Positions 45,816 to 54,091 of a stretch of 64,000 nt of DNA are shown here, in pieces. The position numbers and the translations under genes were made by a program. The first letter of the stretch is position 1. Every line of letters begins with the position of its first letter. Origin of the DNA: Bacteroidales bacterium (GTDB lineage: Bacteria; Bacteroidota; Bacteroidia; Bacteroidales; UBA932). The notes beneath the pieces are model-generated. The model searched no databases. It worked only from the letters and a program-made list of their open reading frames with translations, and was not told where the DNA came from. The stretch spans positions 23,863 to 87,862 of the forward strand of contig JAGCJX010000012.1 in assembly GCA_017647795.1 (NCBI GenBank), written 5' to 3'.

Positions 45816-47126
45816 TTACGATCCCCAAGAGAGGAACCAGGAAGAACTCCAGCCGATGACGCCGAAGTGGGTCCAGGTGTTTTGGACAACGTCGCAGGCA
45901 GATTCCAGTTCCGCAAAGAGTTTGAGTTTGAAATTTTCACCCGTAATCAGGTGCAAACCGATACCGGTAGTCAGGTGCAGACCCACACCGGTAGTCAGAT
46001 GCAGACCGGAGCCAGAAGTCAAGCTCGGGCTTTCGAGGGCAATTAGACTGGAATCTTCGTGGGGAGAATTCCAATAGCAGCCGGCCAGCAGGTAGGGTTG
46101 AAGTTTCCATCGTTCGGCGAGGTGGAGTCGGTAGAATCCTCCGGCAGAGGCGGTGTACCAAGGCTGTTGCAGACCCTGTTGGTTCGTCATCGTACTGGTG
46201 GAGATACGGGCGGATAGACCCAGGTTCGGATGGAGGGCAACGTCGGTGGCGATGGCGGCCAGGGCGGCAGTCCGTTGGGACGCGCTGCTTCTTTGGGAGA
46301 GTCGGTATTTTTGTCCAAAAACCAGGCCGGCTTCGATCGATTTTGTGGAATTGGGGGGGGTAATTGTTTCAAAACCAGTATTGTCCTCCGTTATCGGGAA
46401 CATCAGTTCGGTGAGGTAGTAGCCCAGATGGACAGAGCCGATGCCGATGGCCGCTCCAGTCATTACATCCGAGAGCCAGTGACGGTTGTTGAGGATGCGG
46501 GAAACCCCGGTGATGGCCGCAGCGGTGTATCCCCCAATGCTGTACCAGGGGCTGAGGTGTCCGTACTCCTTGTGGAGCAGGGTGGCGGTCAGGAAGGCTG
46601 TTGCTGTGTGGCCGGAGGGGAATGAATTGTACCGGCTACCATCGGGACGCAGGCGTCCGACCGTGTATTTGATGCCATTCACCGCGATGGCCATGATTCC
46701 AGCCGAGCACGCATCTGCCACGAGCATCGGGACCCAAGGGGTTTGCCCTTCCACGCCGCAAGCCTTCAATCCAAGCATCAAGGCAGCTGGTGCATATTGC
46801 AGGTAATCATCGTACTTGTAATGGAAATTCGGGACTGCACTGTTGCGCAGGTCCAGGATGTTGTGGTCCAGGCCTCCTATTCGAACTCCTGTTGAGGTAC
46901 TGGCAAAAACACCGGCGTGGACGCCTGTTTGTGTGGCTGTTTGTGTGGCTGGCTGGCTGGCGGTTAGTGTTGCTGTCTGTGTTGCTGCCCGTCTGGCTGT
47001 TTGTGTGACCGTGACGGTGCTTGTGAATGTGTGGGGAAGTCTGGCTTGTCCCTTTGTGGTGGGACTGAGCGCCAGGCCGAGACCGAATACGGCAATCAAG
47101 CTAACGAACAGGGAGTATCTTGACAT
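45816..47126 (-). CDS. PAP2-family phosphatase with repetitive N- and C-terminal regions
   Basis: The 436-residue protein has a signal sequence, then a Thr/Gln/Ala-rich low-complexity stretch (about 32-75), and a PAP2 domain with motifs C1 KYTVGRLRPDGS, C2 PSGHTATAF and C3 SRILNNRHWLSD. PAP2 enzymes dephosphorylate lipid phosphates such as phosphatidic acid or undecaprenyl diphosphate. The extra C-terminal region (about 260-436) is beta-rich, includes three near-identical GLHLTTG units and ends in a probable membrane strand, so the protein may be an outer-membrane barrel fusion like LpxE-type lipid A phosphatases. The short repeats at both ends are visible in the DNA as 24-bp units. Confidence 0.8.
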   Translation of the reverse strand: MSRYSLFVSLIAVFGLGLALSPTTKGQARLPHTFTSTVTVTQTARRAATQTATLTASQPATQTATQTGVHAGVFASTSTGVRIGGLDHNILDLRNSAVPNFHYKYDDYLQYAPAALMLGLKACGVEGQTPWVPMLVADACSAGIMAIAVNGIKYTVGRLRPDGSRYNSFPSGHTATAFLTATLLHKEYGHLSPWYSIGGYTAAAITGVSRILNNRHWLSDVMTGAAIGIGSVHLGYYLTELMFPITEDNTGFETITPPNSTKSIEAGLVFGQKYRLSQRSSASQRTAALAAIATDVALHPNLGLSARISTSTMTNQQGLQQPWYTASAGGFYRLHLAERWKLQPYLLAGCYWNSPHEDSSLIALESPSLTSGSGLHLTTGVGLHLTTGIGLHLITGENFKLKLFAELESACDVVQNTWTHFGVIGWSSSWFLSWGS

Positions 47127-47215
47127 GAGTCTATGCAGGTTTTACGGGTTCTAAAGTTTTGTAAAGGTATGCAAATGATGCTAAATAGCAATACAAATGC
47201 AATAAGTGCAGCTAT

Positions 47216-47810
47216 CTGTCCACCGAATCCTCGCTTATTGCGGATACCTGCCCTGAATTCCATCGCCTATCCACGAAATCGGCTGATTCTGTGGATACCG
47301 GCTGTGATTTTCGTATTCTGTCCACCGAATCGGTGCTTATTGTGGATAGCTGTCCTGAATTCCATCGCCTATCCATGAAATCGGCTGTTTCTATGGATAC
47401 CGGCTGTGATTTTCGTATTCTATCCACCGAATCGGTGCTTTTTGTGGATACTTATCCTGAATTCCATCGCCTATCCACGAAATCGGCTGTTTCTATGGAT
47501 ACCGGCTGTGATTTTCGTGTTCTGTCCACCGAATCGGCGCTTATTGTGGATAGCTGTCCTGAATTCCATCGCCTATCCACGAAATCGGCTGTTTCTATGG
47601 ATACCGGCTGTGATTTTCGTATTCTATCCGCCGAATCGGCGCTTATTGTGGATAGCTGTCCTGAATTCCATCGCCTGTCCACGAAATCGCCTGTTTCTAT
47701 GGATACCGGCTGTGATTTTCGTGTTCTGTCCACCGAATCGGTGCTTTTTGTGGATACTCATCCTGAATTCCGTCGCCTATCCACGAAATCGGCTGATTCT
47801 GTGGACTGGC
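47216..47810. repeat. Tandem array of a 102-bp unit (about 5.8 copies), each made of two diverged 51-bp halves
   Basis: Units begin at 47216, 47318, 47420, 47522, 47624 and 47726, exactly 102 bases apart with no insertions or deletions, though copies differ by scattered substitutions. Each unit has two related 51-bp halves starting CTGTCCACCGAATCGG and CTATCCACGAAATCGG. Each half holds an inverted pair (TATCCAC or TGTCCAC, then GTGGATA or TGGATA). Because 102 is a multiple of three, open frames run through in several frames on both strands, but none has a convincing start or product. The array lies between comF and the PAP2 gene. The rest of the gap (47127-47215) is AT-rich with nothing I recognise. 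Confidence 0.9.
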
Positions 47811-47814
47811 GACG

Positions 47815-48654
47815 CTATACCTCGCCCACAAAACCCAAGGTGGCGACGCTGATGCGGACGGAGGAGGGAAGGGAGGAATGCAACGCCTCGGAACAAGCCT
47901 CTAATGTTGCGCCTGAAGTAAGTACGTCATCCACTAGGAGCAGGTGCGGGCGGTACGGACCGCTACCGGGCGCGCGATTCGGCTCTGTCAGCAGGTCCGG
48001 GGGGATGTGGCGGTGTTGGACTTTGAAGGAGCCGGAGACATTTTCCCATTTGTGTTGGGGATCAACTTTGGTTTGCGTGCGGGTGTAGCGTTTGCGGCGG
48101 AGCAGGTGGGGATAGACGGGTAGGTTCAGCACATCGCTCAGTCCGAGCGCAATCCATTCGGCTTGGTTGTAGCCCCGTTGTCTGCGTTTGCGGGGGTGGA
48201 GGGGCACGGGAACAATACCGGTCCATCCGGCTTCGCCCTGGTGGGCCAAGAGGTAAGAACCCAACCGTCGTCCGGCTAGCCGGGCCAGTTGCTGGCCGCC
48301 ACCGTATTTGATTCGGTAGATGAGTTTGGGGTAGTCGTTGCTGTTATTAAAATAGAACAACGAATAGACGGCCTGGAGGTAGGTTCGCGCCCATAGCCGT
48401 TTTTCGGCGGGGTTGTTTCTCCAGTCCCAAAAATGAGTCAGGGGCATGTCGCGGTCGCAAAGTAGGCACCAGCCGTCTTCGTCGGCCAGGAGTCGTCGTC
48501 CGCAAACCGGGCAGGTTCTCGGAAAGAGTGTTTCCCAAAAGCAGGTCCATTCATCCTTCAAACGCAGCACGAACCGCATGGCTTTTCCCGCTTTCGGGTC
48601 CTGCGAGGCATTTTTTGCTGCGTTTTTGGAATTGTCAATTCTCATGATGATCAA
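47815..48654 (-). CDS. comF: ComF-family phosphoribosyltransferase-like protein
   Basis: The 279-residue protein has an N-terminal four-cysteine zinc cluster (CPVCGRRLLADEDGWCLLC) and a phosphoribosyltransferase-type domain with PVPLHPRKRRQRGYNQAEWIA in part and the PRPP motif LLVDDVLTSGATLEAC. ComF proteins act in DNA uptake during natural competence, probably as an adaptor of the ComFA motor. The product ends right at the edge of the 102-bp repeat array. A basic N-terminal extension of about 40 residues precedes the zinc cluster. Competence in this organism is not shown. Confidence 0.88.
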   Translation of the reverse strand: MIIMRIDNSKNAAKNASQDPKAGKAMRFVLRLKDEWTCFWETLFPRTCPVCGRRLLADEDGWCLLCDRDMPLTHFWDWRNNPAEKRLWARTYLQAVYSLFYFNNSNDYPKLIYRIKYGGGQQLARLAGRRLGSYLLAHQGEAGWTGIVPVPLHPRKRRQRGYNQAEWIALGLSDVLNLPVYPHLLRRKRYTRTQTKVDPQHKWENVSGSFKVQHRHIPPDLLTEPNRAPGSGPYRPHLLLVDDVLTSGATLEACSEALHSSLPSSVRISVATLGFVGEV

Positions 48655-48685
48655 ACAATGGGGCAGCGGGTAAAACTGGGGGCAG

Positions 48686-48720
48686 GGAATAAAAAAACGG
48701 CCATGAAGGTCATGGCCGTT
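48686..48720 (-). terminator. Rho-independent terminator after metK
   Basis: Read on the minus strand, AACGGCCATGA pairs with TCATGGCCGTT (48696-48720 on the plus strand) around a three-base loop and is followed by seven T residues. Confidence 0.85.
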
Positions 48721-48761
48721 GTATCAGGTTTCGGGAGGGTTCCGATGCACCGTTTGGGGGA

Positions 48762-50009
48762 TTAGAAGAAAGCTTTTTTGAGTTCTTCTACGGCATCGAG
48801 TTTTTCCCATCCGAAGAATTGTACGGTCTCAGTTACCTCCTTGCCGTTGCGAACCAGGGTTACGGGTTGGGTGTAAGGAGTGCGGCCAAAGTGACCGTAG
48901 CTGGCAGTGGGTTGGAAAATCGGGTTCTTCAAACCGAAGCGTTCCACAATTTTCGCGGGGCGAAGGTCGAACAAACCGCGGATGATGTCTGCGATTTCTC
49001 CGTCCGTTTTGTCAACAAAAGCTGTGCCGTTGGTGTTGATGTACAAACTTACGGGTTCTGCTACGCCGATGGCATAAGCCACTTGTACGAGGACTTCGCG
49101 GGCAATGCCGGCAGCAACCATGTTTTTGGCAATGTGGCGGGCAGCGTAGGCAGCCGAGCGGTCCACTTTGCTGGAGTCTTTGCCGGAGAAGGCACCACCG
49201 CCGTGAGCACCTCGTCCACCGTAGGTATCAACGATGATTTTACGGCCGGTCAGACCGGTGTCGCCGTGGGGACCTCCGATCACGAATTTGCCGGTGGGGT
49301 TCACCAACAGCCGATAGTCTGCATCGAACAAGGCTGCGGTTTGTTCAGAAAGTTTGGCTTTCAGACGCGGCAGGAGGATGGTTTCTACGTCGTGACGGAT
49401 TTGTTGTTGCATAGCTTCATCGGTGTCGAACTCATCGTGTTGGGTAGAGACAACGATGGTGTGGATGCGCAACGGTTGGTGATTGTCGTCGTACTCGATG
49501 GTGATTTGGGATTTTGCATCCGGACGCAAGTAGGTCATTTCTTGACCGGCTTTGCGGATTTCTGCCAACTCTTCCAAGGTTCTGTGGGCCAAAACCAAAG
49601 GCAGGGGCATGAATTCCGGTGTGTCGGAGCAGGCATAACCGAACATCATACCTTGGTCACCGGCACCTTGCTCTTCAATTTTTTCGTTGACTACACCCCG
49701 GTTGATGTCCGGAGATTGTTCGTGCACTGCTGACAGGATTCCGCAAGATTTTGCGTCGAACATATATTCTGCTTTGGTGTAGCCAATTTTTTCGATGACG
49801 TTGCGTGCGATTTGTTGGATGTCCACGTACGCTTCTGCGCGAACTTCTCCACCTACAACGACCAGACCGGTGCTGACAAAGGTTTCGCAAGCGACTTTGG
49901 CATCGGGGTCTTGACGCAGAAAGTCATCCAGGATGGCATCCGAAATTTGGTCCGCTACTTTGTCGGGATGTCCTTCGGATACGGATTCAGATGAAAATAA
50001 ATAAGCCAT
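48762..50009 (-). CDS. metK: S-adenosylmethionine synthetase
   Basis: The 415-residue enzyme makes SAM from methionine and ATP. The signature blocks are [11 protein letters not shown] (about 10-20), [11 protein letters not shown] (about 124) and [19 protein letters not shown] (about 285). I start it at [13 protein letters not shown] (50009); the 23 in-frame residues before it lie inside the leader terminator. The leader carries a SAM-II-like aptamer and a terminator, so the gene is probably shut off by its own product. A second terminator follows the gene. Confidence 0.96.
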   Translation of the reverse strand: MAYLFSSESVSEGHPDKVADQISDAILDDFLRQDPDAKVACETFVSTGLVVVGGEVRAEAYVDIQQIARNVIEKIGYTKAEYMFDAKSCGILSAVHEQSPDINRGVVNEKIEEQGAGDQGMMFGYACSDTPEFMPLPLVLAHRTLEELAEIRKAGQEMTYLRPDAKSQITIEYDDNHQPLRIHTIVVSTQHDEFDTDEAMQQQIRHDVETILLPRLKAKLSEQTAALFDADYRLLVNPTGKFVIGGPHGDTGLTGRKIIVDTYGGRGAHGGGAFSGKDSSKVDRSAAYAARHIAKNMVAAGIAREVLVQVAYAIGVAEPVSLYINTNGTAFVDKTDGEIADIIRGLFDLRPAKIVERFGLKNPIFQPTASYGHFGRTPYTQPVTLVRNGKEVTETVQFFGWEKLDAVEELKKAFF

Positions 50010-50030
50010 AGTAATTCGTAGGGTTTTAAA

Positions 50031-50066
50031 AATAAAAAAATCTCTTTCTTGAGGAAGAGATTTGAC
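50031..50066 (-). terminator. Leader terminator of metK with overlapping antiterminator strand
   Basis: On the minus strand AAATCTCTT (50055-50063) pairs with AAGAGATTT (50038-50046), followed by a T-rich run, all upstream of the metK start. The 5' arm and its flank (GTCAAATC, 50059-50066) are perfectly complementary to GATTTGAC in the aptamer loop (50123-50130). Pairing there would break the terminator stem, giving an on-state when SAM is scarce. Confidence 0.75.
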
Positions 50067-50089
50067 GATGTTGAACACGGGCTAAAATA

Positions 50090-50138
50090 CCTTTTAGCAT
50101 TTTTTTGTGTGGTTGCAAGCGAGTCAAATCCGTCCACA
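50090..50138 (-). promoter_or_regulatory. SAM-II-type riboswitch aptamer
   Basis: On the minus strand the stem TGTGG/CCACA encloses GATTTGACTCGCTTGCAA, matching the conserved GATTTRAC...TTGCAA core of SAM-II. An A-rich linker then leads to GCTAAAAGG, the conserved SAM-II 3' strand, and ACT in the loop can pair with GGT for the pseudoknot. Three bases (ACG) lie between the stem and the core, more than in the best-known examples. GCTAAAA can alternatively pair with TTTTAGC just downstream (50081-50098). Confidence 0.75.
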
Positions 50139-50155
50139 TTTCTAAAATTCGGGCG

Positions 50156-50163
50156 CAAAGATA
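50156..50163 (-). promoter_or_regulatory. Minus-7 promoter box for the metK leader
   Basis: The minus strand reads TATCTTTG. Transcription would begin near 50150, just before the aptamer, giving a leader of about 140 bases. Confidence 0.65.
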
Positions 50164-50193
50164 ATACATTCTTCCAAATTGCAATAAATTTAA

Positions 50194-50201
50194 TACCTTT
50201 G
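50194..50201 (+). promoter_or_regulatory. Minus-7 promoter box for the Oar-like receptor gene
   Basis: TACCTTTG matches TAnnTTTG, 35 bases before the ATG and back-to-back with the metK promoter. Confidence 0.55.
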
Positions 50202-50236
50202 CCGGTCAGATAACGAACCAATCAACTAATACATTT

Positions 50237-53200
50237 ATGAAACATTTTTTTAAAGCTTTGTGCCTGACCGTAGTGGCACTTTTGTCCGCTACAGCGATGT
50301 TCGCTCAGGTAACCACCTCTTCCATGAGTGGTAAGGTGGTAGATGCTTCTGGAGTAGCTGTTGTAGGAGCAACCGTAGTTGCTACCCACATGCCCTCCGG
50401 AACTCAGTACTACGCACTTGCCGATGAAGGCGGGTTGTTTCGTATCCTGAACATTCGTCCCGGTGGACCTTACACCGTGTCGATCCAAATGTTGGGTTAC
50501 AACACACTCGAACAAACCGGTATCAGTGTTGCATTGTCTGACAACTATGTCTTGAATGCTACATTGACTGAAGAATCCATGACTTTGGATGCTGCCGTGG
50601 TGGTCGTAGAAGGTAAAAACTCCAACATGCGTTCTGACCGTTCTGGCGCGATGACCAACTTGGACGTGAACCAACTTTCTTCATTGCCCGTATTGAGCCG
50701 CAGCGTTTCTGACGTGGTGAAATTGACTCCTCAGTCTTATGACTCAGGTAGCGGTCCTCAAATCGGGGGTGGTACCTACCGTCAAAACTTCTTCACCATC
50801 GACGGTGCAGCTGCGAACAACGCCTTCGGTATAGGTGAAAGTATGCCCGTAGGTGGTAGCGTAATTTCTATGGACGCTATCGAACAAATCTCTGTGAGCG
50901 TTACTCCTTTCGACGTTCGTCAAAGTGGTTTCTTGGGTGGTTCCATGGCTGCAGTTACCCGTTCAGGTAGCAACCAATTCGAAGCATCGGCCTACACCTA
51001 TTTCTACAACCAGGATTTCCGTGGAAAACGCGTGGGTGAACACGAACTTTCTATCAGCGACGAAACCAACTTGATTTATGGTGCCCGCATCGGTGGTCCC
51101 ATCATCAAAAACAAGTTGTTCTTCTTTGCTAACTTTGAAATGGAAAGCAACGTGACCCCGGGTCCGAGCCGTGTAGCAGCAACTGCTGAAAATCCCTACA
51201 CCTCTGGTAACGATGGTATCGCTCGTCCGAGCGCTTCTGTGATGGATGCGTTGTCCAATTTGTTGAAAACCCAATACGGATACAACCCGGGTCTCTACCA
51301 AGGTTATGCATCCGAAACTCCGGGTTGGAAACTCTTGGCTCGTTTGGACTGGAACATCAGCAACAACCACAAGTTCAACATCCGTTATAGCAACACCAAA
51401 TCAAAATACGTTTCTGCTCCCTCTACTTCAACCTCAGGTTTGGGTGACCGTGGATTTACCAGCAAGAACCGTACTGCGATGTCCGCGATCTATTTCCAAA
51501 ATGCACGTTACTACCAAGAACAAAACTTCTCATCCATTGCAGCTGAGTTGAACTCACGTTTCTTGGACGGTCGTTTGAACAACATGTTGCGTGCAACCTA
51601 TTCACACCAATACGAACCCCGTAGTACAGAGGGTGGTTTCTTCCCCTTCGTGGACGTGGTTGTAGAAGGTGATATCTACACCTCTTTCGGTACAGAATTG
51701 TTCTCTTACGGTAACTTGCGTGATGTGACTACCTTCAACGTAACTGACGAAGTTTCTTTCTCAACAGGTATCCACAACCTCTTTGCCGGTGTTCAATTTG
51801 AATCCAACGAAACCAAAAACGGTTTCCAACGTTTCGGTGCAGGTTACTATACCTTCTTGTTTGATTCTGAATCAGATTTGATGAATGCAATCAACAACAA
51901 CACCATTTTCGACAATCCTCACCAATTTGCAATTACCCACTCGTTGGAAGATCCCAACAGCCAATCTTATCCTCGCTTTACCTTCAACCAATTGTCTTTC
52001 TACTTGCAAGACGAAATGGCGATCAGCGACCGTTTCAAATTGACTGCTGGTTTGCGTTTGGAATTGCCGATGTATCCGGATTTGTCATACAACTACAGCC
52101 AACAAGTGGCCAATGCAACCTTTGCTGATTACAAAGGCAATGGTGGTAAATACGATACCCGTCAATTGCCCTCTACCAAAGTGATGTTGTCTCCTCGCGT
52201 AGGTTTCAACTGGGACATCACCGGTGACCGTACTTACGTATTGCGCGGGGGTACCGGTTTGTTTACCGGCCGTCTGCCTTTCGTGTGGATCGTGGCACAA
52301 GCGGGTGACGCAGGTGTGATCCAAACCACTTACACTGCTGTAAACGGTGAAAAAGACAAAGTATTGCCTGGCTTTACTACCGACCGCAGAGAAATGATCG
52401 AACAAGTATACGATCCCAACGCATCTGCTTTGTCTATCAGCTCCATCACTTTGATGGCTGACGATTTGCGCATGCCGCAAACCTGGAAGAGTTCTTTGGC
52501 TTTGGACGTTCGTTTGCCGGGTGACGTGATGGCAAGTATCGAAGGTATCTACAACTACGACATCGATCCTGTAACCATTACCAACATTGGTTTGACCGAT
52601 CCGATTTCTTCCAACATCAACAACTACGCCGATAACCGTATGGTATGGGGTGGTAAATATGACAGCAAAATTTCCAACGCTTACTTGTTGCACAATACCG
52701 ACAAAAACGGTCACTACTACTCTGTAACTGCCAAACTCGAAAAGAACAACTGGCATGGTTTCAGCGGTATGGTTGCTTATACATACAGTGACGCACGCAG
52801 CTTGAGCGATGGTTTCGGTGACCAAGTTTACTCAGCTTGGAACAGCGCTAACACCGTAAACGGTCAAAACTACGTTGATTTGGGTTACGCTAGCTACGTA
52901 ATGCCTCACCGTTTGATCGCTTCTTTGGGTTACAAAGTAAACTACGGTAAACACTTCGCTACTTCTGTGAACTTGTTGTATGACGGCGGTCCGAGAGGTC
53001 GTGCTTCTTACACCTACACTGCCAACGTAGTAGGTGACGGTGGTGCTTACAACTTGATTTACGTTCCGAAGACCAAAGACGAATTGCAATTTGCAGATTA
53101 CGAATACACTGACGCTGACAAAAACAAAGTGATCTACACTGCAGAACAACAACGTGAAGACTTCTGGAACTACGTTGAACAAGACGACTACTTGAGAACT

Positions 53201-53572
53201 CGCAAAGGTCAATACGCAGAACGTAACGGTCTTGTATTCCCTTGGGTTCACCAATTCGACTTGCGCATCACCCAAGACTTCTACTTGCAAATGAAGAACG
53301 GTCAACGCAACACCCTCCAAGTGGGCTTGGACGTTCGCAACTTGGGCGCTTTGTTGAATCCCAACTGGGGTCAATTCGTAACCATGAACCGCAGTGCAAT
53401 CTTGAAAGTTGCTAAGAACAGCTGGTCACAAGGTGGCGATAGCCAAGCAAGTGCACCCGTTTACAACTTCCAAAGAAACGGTACTGAAGTATTGAAGAGC
53501 ACCTTCACTCCTTCTATCGGAACCGGTTCAACTTACTTGCTCCAATTGAGCGTACGTTACATCTTCCAATAG
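50237..53572 (+). CDS. Oar-like TonB-dependent receptor
   Basis: The 1111-residue outer-membrane protein has a signal peptide (cleavage near MFAQ), a carboxypeptidase-like regulatory domain (SMSGKVVDASGVAVVGATVVA, about 29-48, to about 118), a plug with SVSDVVKLTPQSYD and NFFTIDGAAANNAFG, the block VSVTPFDVRQSGFLGGSMAAVT in two parts typical of Oar/OmpA-like receptors, and a long barrel ending LLQLSVRYIFQ. Codon use is highly biased (GGT, AAC, GAA, TTG), so it is likely an abundant protein. No partner lipoprotein is next to it. The substrate is unknown; Oar proteins are linked to secretion of extracellular proteases and to adhesion in some species. Confidence 0.9.
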   Translation: MKHFFKALCLTVVALLSATAMFAQVTTSSMSGKVVDASGVAVVGATVVATHMPSGTQYYALADEGGLFRILNIRPGGPYTVSIQMLGYNTLEQTGISVALSDNYVLNATLTEESMTLDAAVVVVEGKNSNMRSDRSGAMTNLDVNQLSSLPVLSRSVSDVVKLTPQSYDSGSGPQIGGGTYRQNFFTIDGAAANNAFGIGESMPVGGSVISMDAIEQISVSVTPFDVRQSGFLGGSMAAVTRSGSNQFEASAYTYFYNQDFRGKRVGEHELSISDETNLIYGARIGGPIIKNKLFFFANFEMESNVTPGPSRVAATAENPYTSGNDGIARPSASVMDALSNLLKTQYGYNPGLYQGYASETPGWKLLARLDWNISNNHKFNIRYSNTKSKYVSAPSTSTSGLGDRGFTSKNRTAMSAIYFQNARYYQEQNFSSIAAELNSRFLDGRLNNMLRATYSHQYEPRSTEGGFFPFVDVVVEGDIYTSFGTELFSYGNLRDVTTFNVTDEVSFSTGIHNLFAGVQFESNETKNGFQRFGAGYYTFLFDSESDLMNAINNNTIFDNPHQFAITHSLEDPNSQSYPRFTFNQLSFYLQDEMAISDRFKLTAGLRLELPMYPDLSYNYSQQVANATFADYKGNGGKYDTRQLPSTKVMLSPRVGFNWDITGDRTYVLRGGTGLFTGRLPFVWIVAQAGDAGVIQTTYTAVNGEKDKVLPGFTTDRREMIEQVYDPNASALSISSITLMADDLRMPQTWKSSLALDVRLPGDVMASIEGIYNYDIDPVTITNIGLTDPISSNINNYADNRMVWGGKYDSKISNAYLLHNTDKNGHYYSVTAKLEKNNWHGFSGMVAYTYSDARSLSDGFGDQVYSAWNSANTVNGQNYVDLGYASYVMPHRLIASLGYKVNYGKHFATSVNLLYDGGPRGRASYTYTANVVGDGGAYNLIYVPKTKDELQFADYEYTDADKNKVIYTAEQQREDFWNYVEQDDYLRTRKGQYAERNGLVFPWVHQFDLRITQDFYLQMKNGQRNTLQVGLDVRNLGALLNPNWGQFVTMNRSAILKVAKNSWSQGGDSQASAPVYNFQRNGTEVLKSTFTPSIGTGSTYLLQLSVRYIFQ

Positions 53573-53605
53573 AGCGTAGGTCTTTTGACCGAACCCGTTT
53601 TATCG

Positions 53606-53641
53606 AGAGCGTGATTCAGATTTGAGTCACGCTCTTTCTTT
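53606..53641 (+). terminator. Rho-independent terminator after the Oar-like receptor gene
   Basis: AGAGCGTGA (53606-53614) pairs with TCACGCTCT (53627-53635), followed by a T-rich run. Confidence 0.8.
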
Positions 53642-53660
53642 TTATTTACGAAGAATTGAC

Positions 53661-53668
53661 TATCTTTG
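53661..53668 (+). promoter_or_regulatory. Promoter of the YraN-manC-arcA unit
   Basis: TATCTTTG is an ideal minus-7 box, 23 bases before the ATG at 53691, and rules out the longer in-frame start at 53622. Confidence 0.6.
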
Positions 53669-53690
53669 TAAAATTTTGTGCAGTAGATGG

Positions 53691-54077
53691 ATGATGGTGG
53701 CGAAAAGGACGACGGTAGAGGTAGGAAAAGAGGGCGAGCAATGTGCTTTGGAATACTTATTGCTGCGGGGATTTCGGTTACAAACGCGCAACTGGCGGTA
53801 CCGAAAATGGGAGTTGGACCTGGTCATGGAAGATGACCGTTGCATTCGCATTGTGGAGGTCCGTACCCGGAAAGAACCGGCAGTCGTGTTGCCACAAGAC
53901 ACGGTTTCCAAATCCAAGCAAGATTGTCTGCAGAAGGCGGCAGCTGCCTATGTGAGGCGCTTCGCGGTTCAGAAGGAGGTGGTCTTTGATGTCGTCTCTG
54001 TGCTGATTCGGGAGGATGGAACGATGTCGGTGACGTATTTCCCTGAAGCATTTTATCCTTTCGTATGGATTAGATAG
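53691..54077 (+). CDS. YraN/UPF0102-family endonuclease-like protein
   Basis: The 128-residue protein has the restriction-endonuclease-like YraN core: GKEGEQCALEYLLLRGFRLQTRNWR in part, then WELDLVMEDDRCIRIVEVRTR, where the Glu-Leu-Asp and Glu-Val-Arg blocks correspond to the usual E-(I/L)-D-L-I and E-V-K-x-R nuclease motif; here VRTR replaces the common VKxR. The function in cells is unknown. ATG at 53691 or 53694 are both possible. It is followed after 14 bases by manC. Confidence 0.82.
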   Translation: MMVAKRTTVEVGKEGEQCALEYLLLRGFRLQTRNWRYRKWELDLVMEDDRCIRIVEVRTRKEPAVVLPQDTVSKSKQDCLQKAAAAYVRRFAVQKEVVFDVVSVLIREDGTMSVTYFPEAFYPFVWIR

Positions 54078-54091
54078 AAAAAATTTGAGAT

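Noticed and set aside
47216..47810. CRISPR array
   Set aside because: Units are contiguous 102-bp copies without unique spacers, and no cas gene is present.
47216..47810. Chromosomal replication origin
   Set aside because: Only the core of the DnaA box is matched in most copies, no AT-rich unwinding region or origin-type genes adjoin; kept only as a possible DnaA-binding array.
47291..48088. Open frame of 265 codons through the tandem array
   Set aside because: It starts inside a repeat, continues antisense through comF and is open only because 102 is divisible by three; no start signal or domain supports it, so I treat the array as a repeat.
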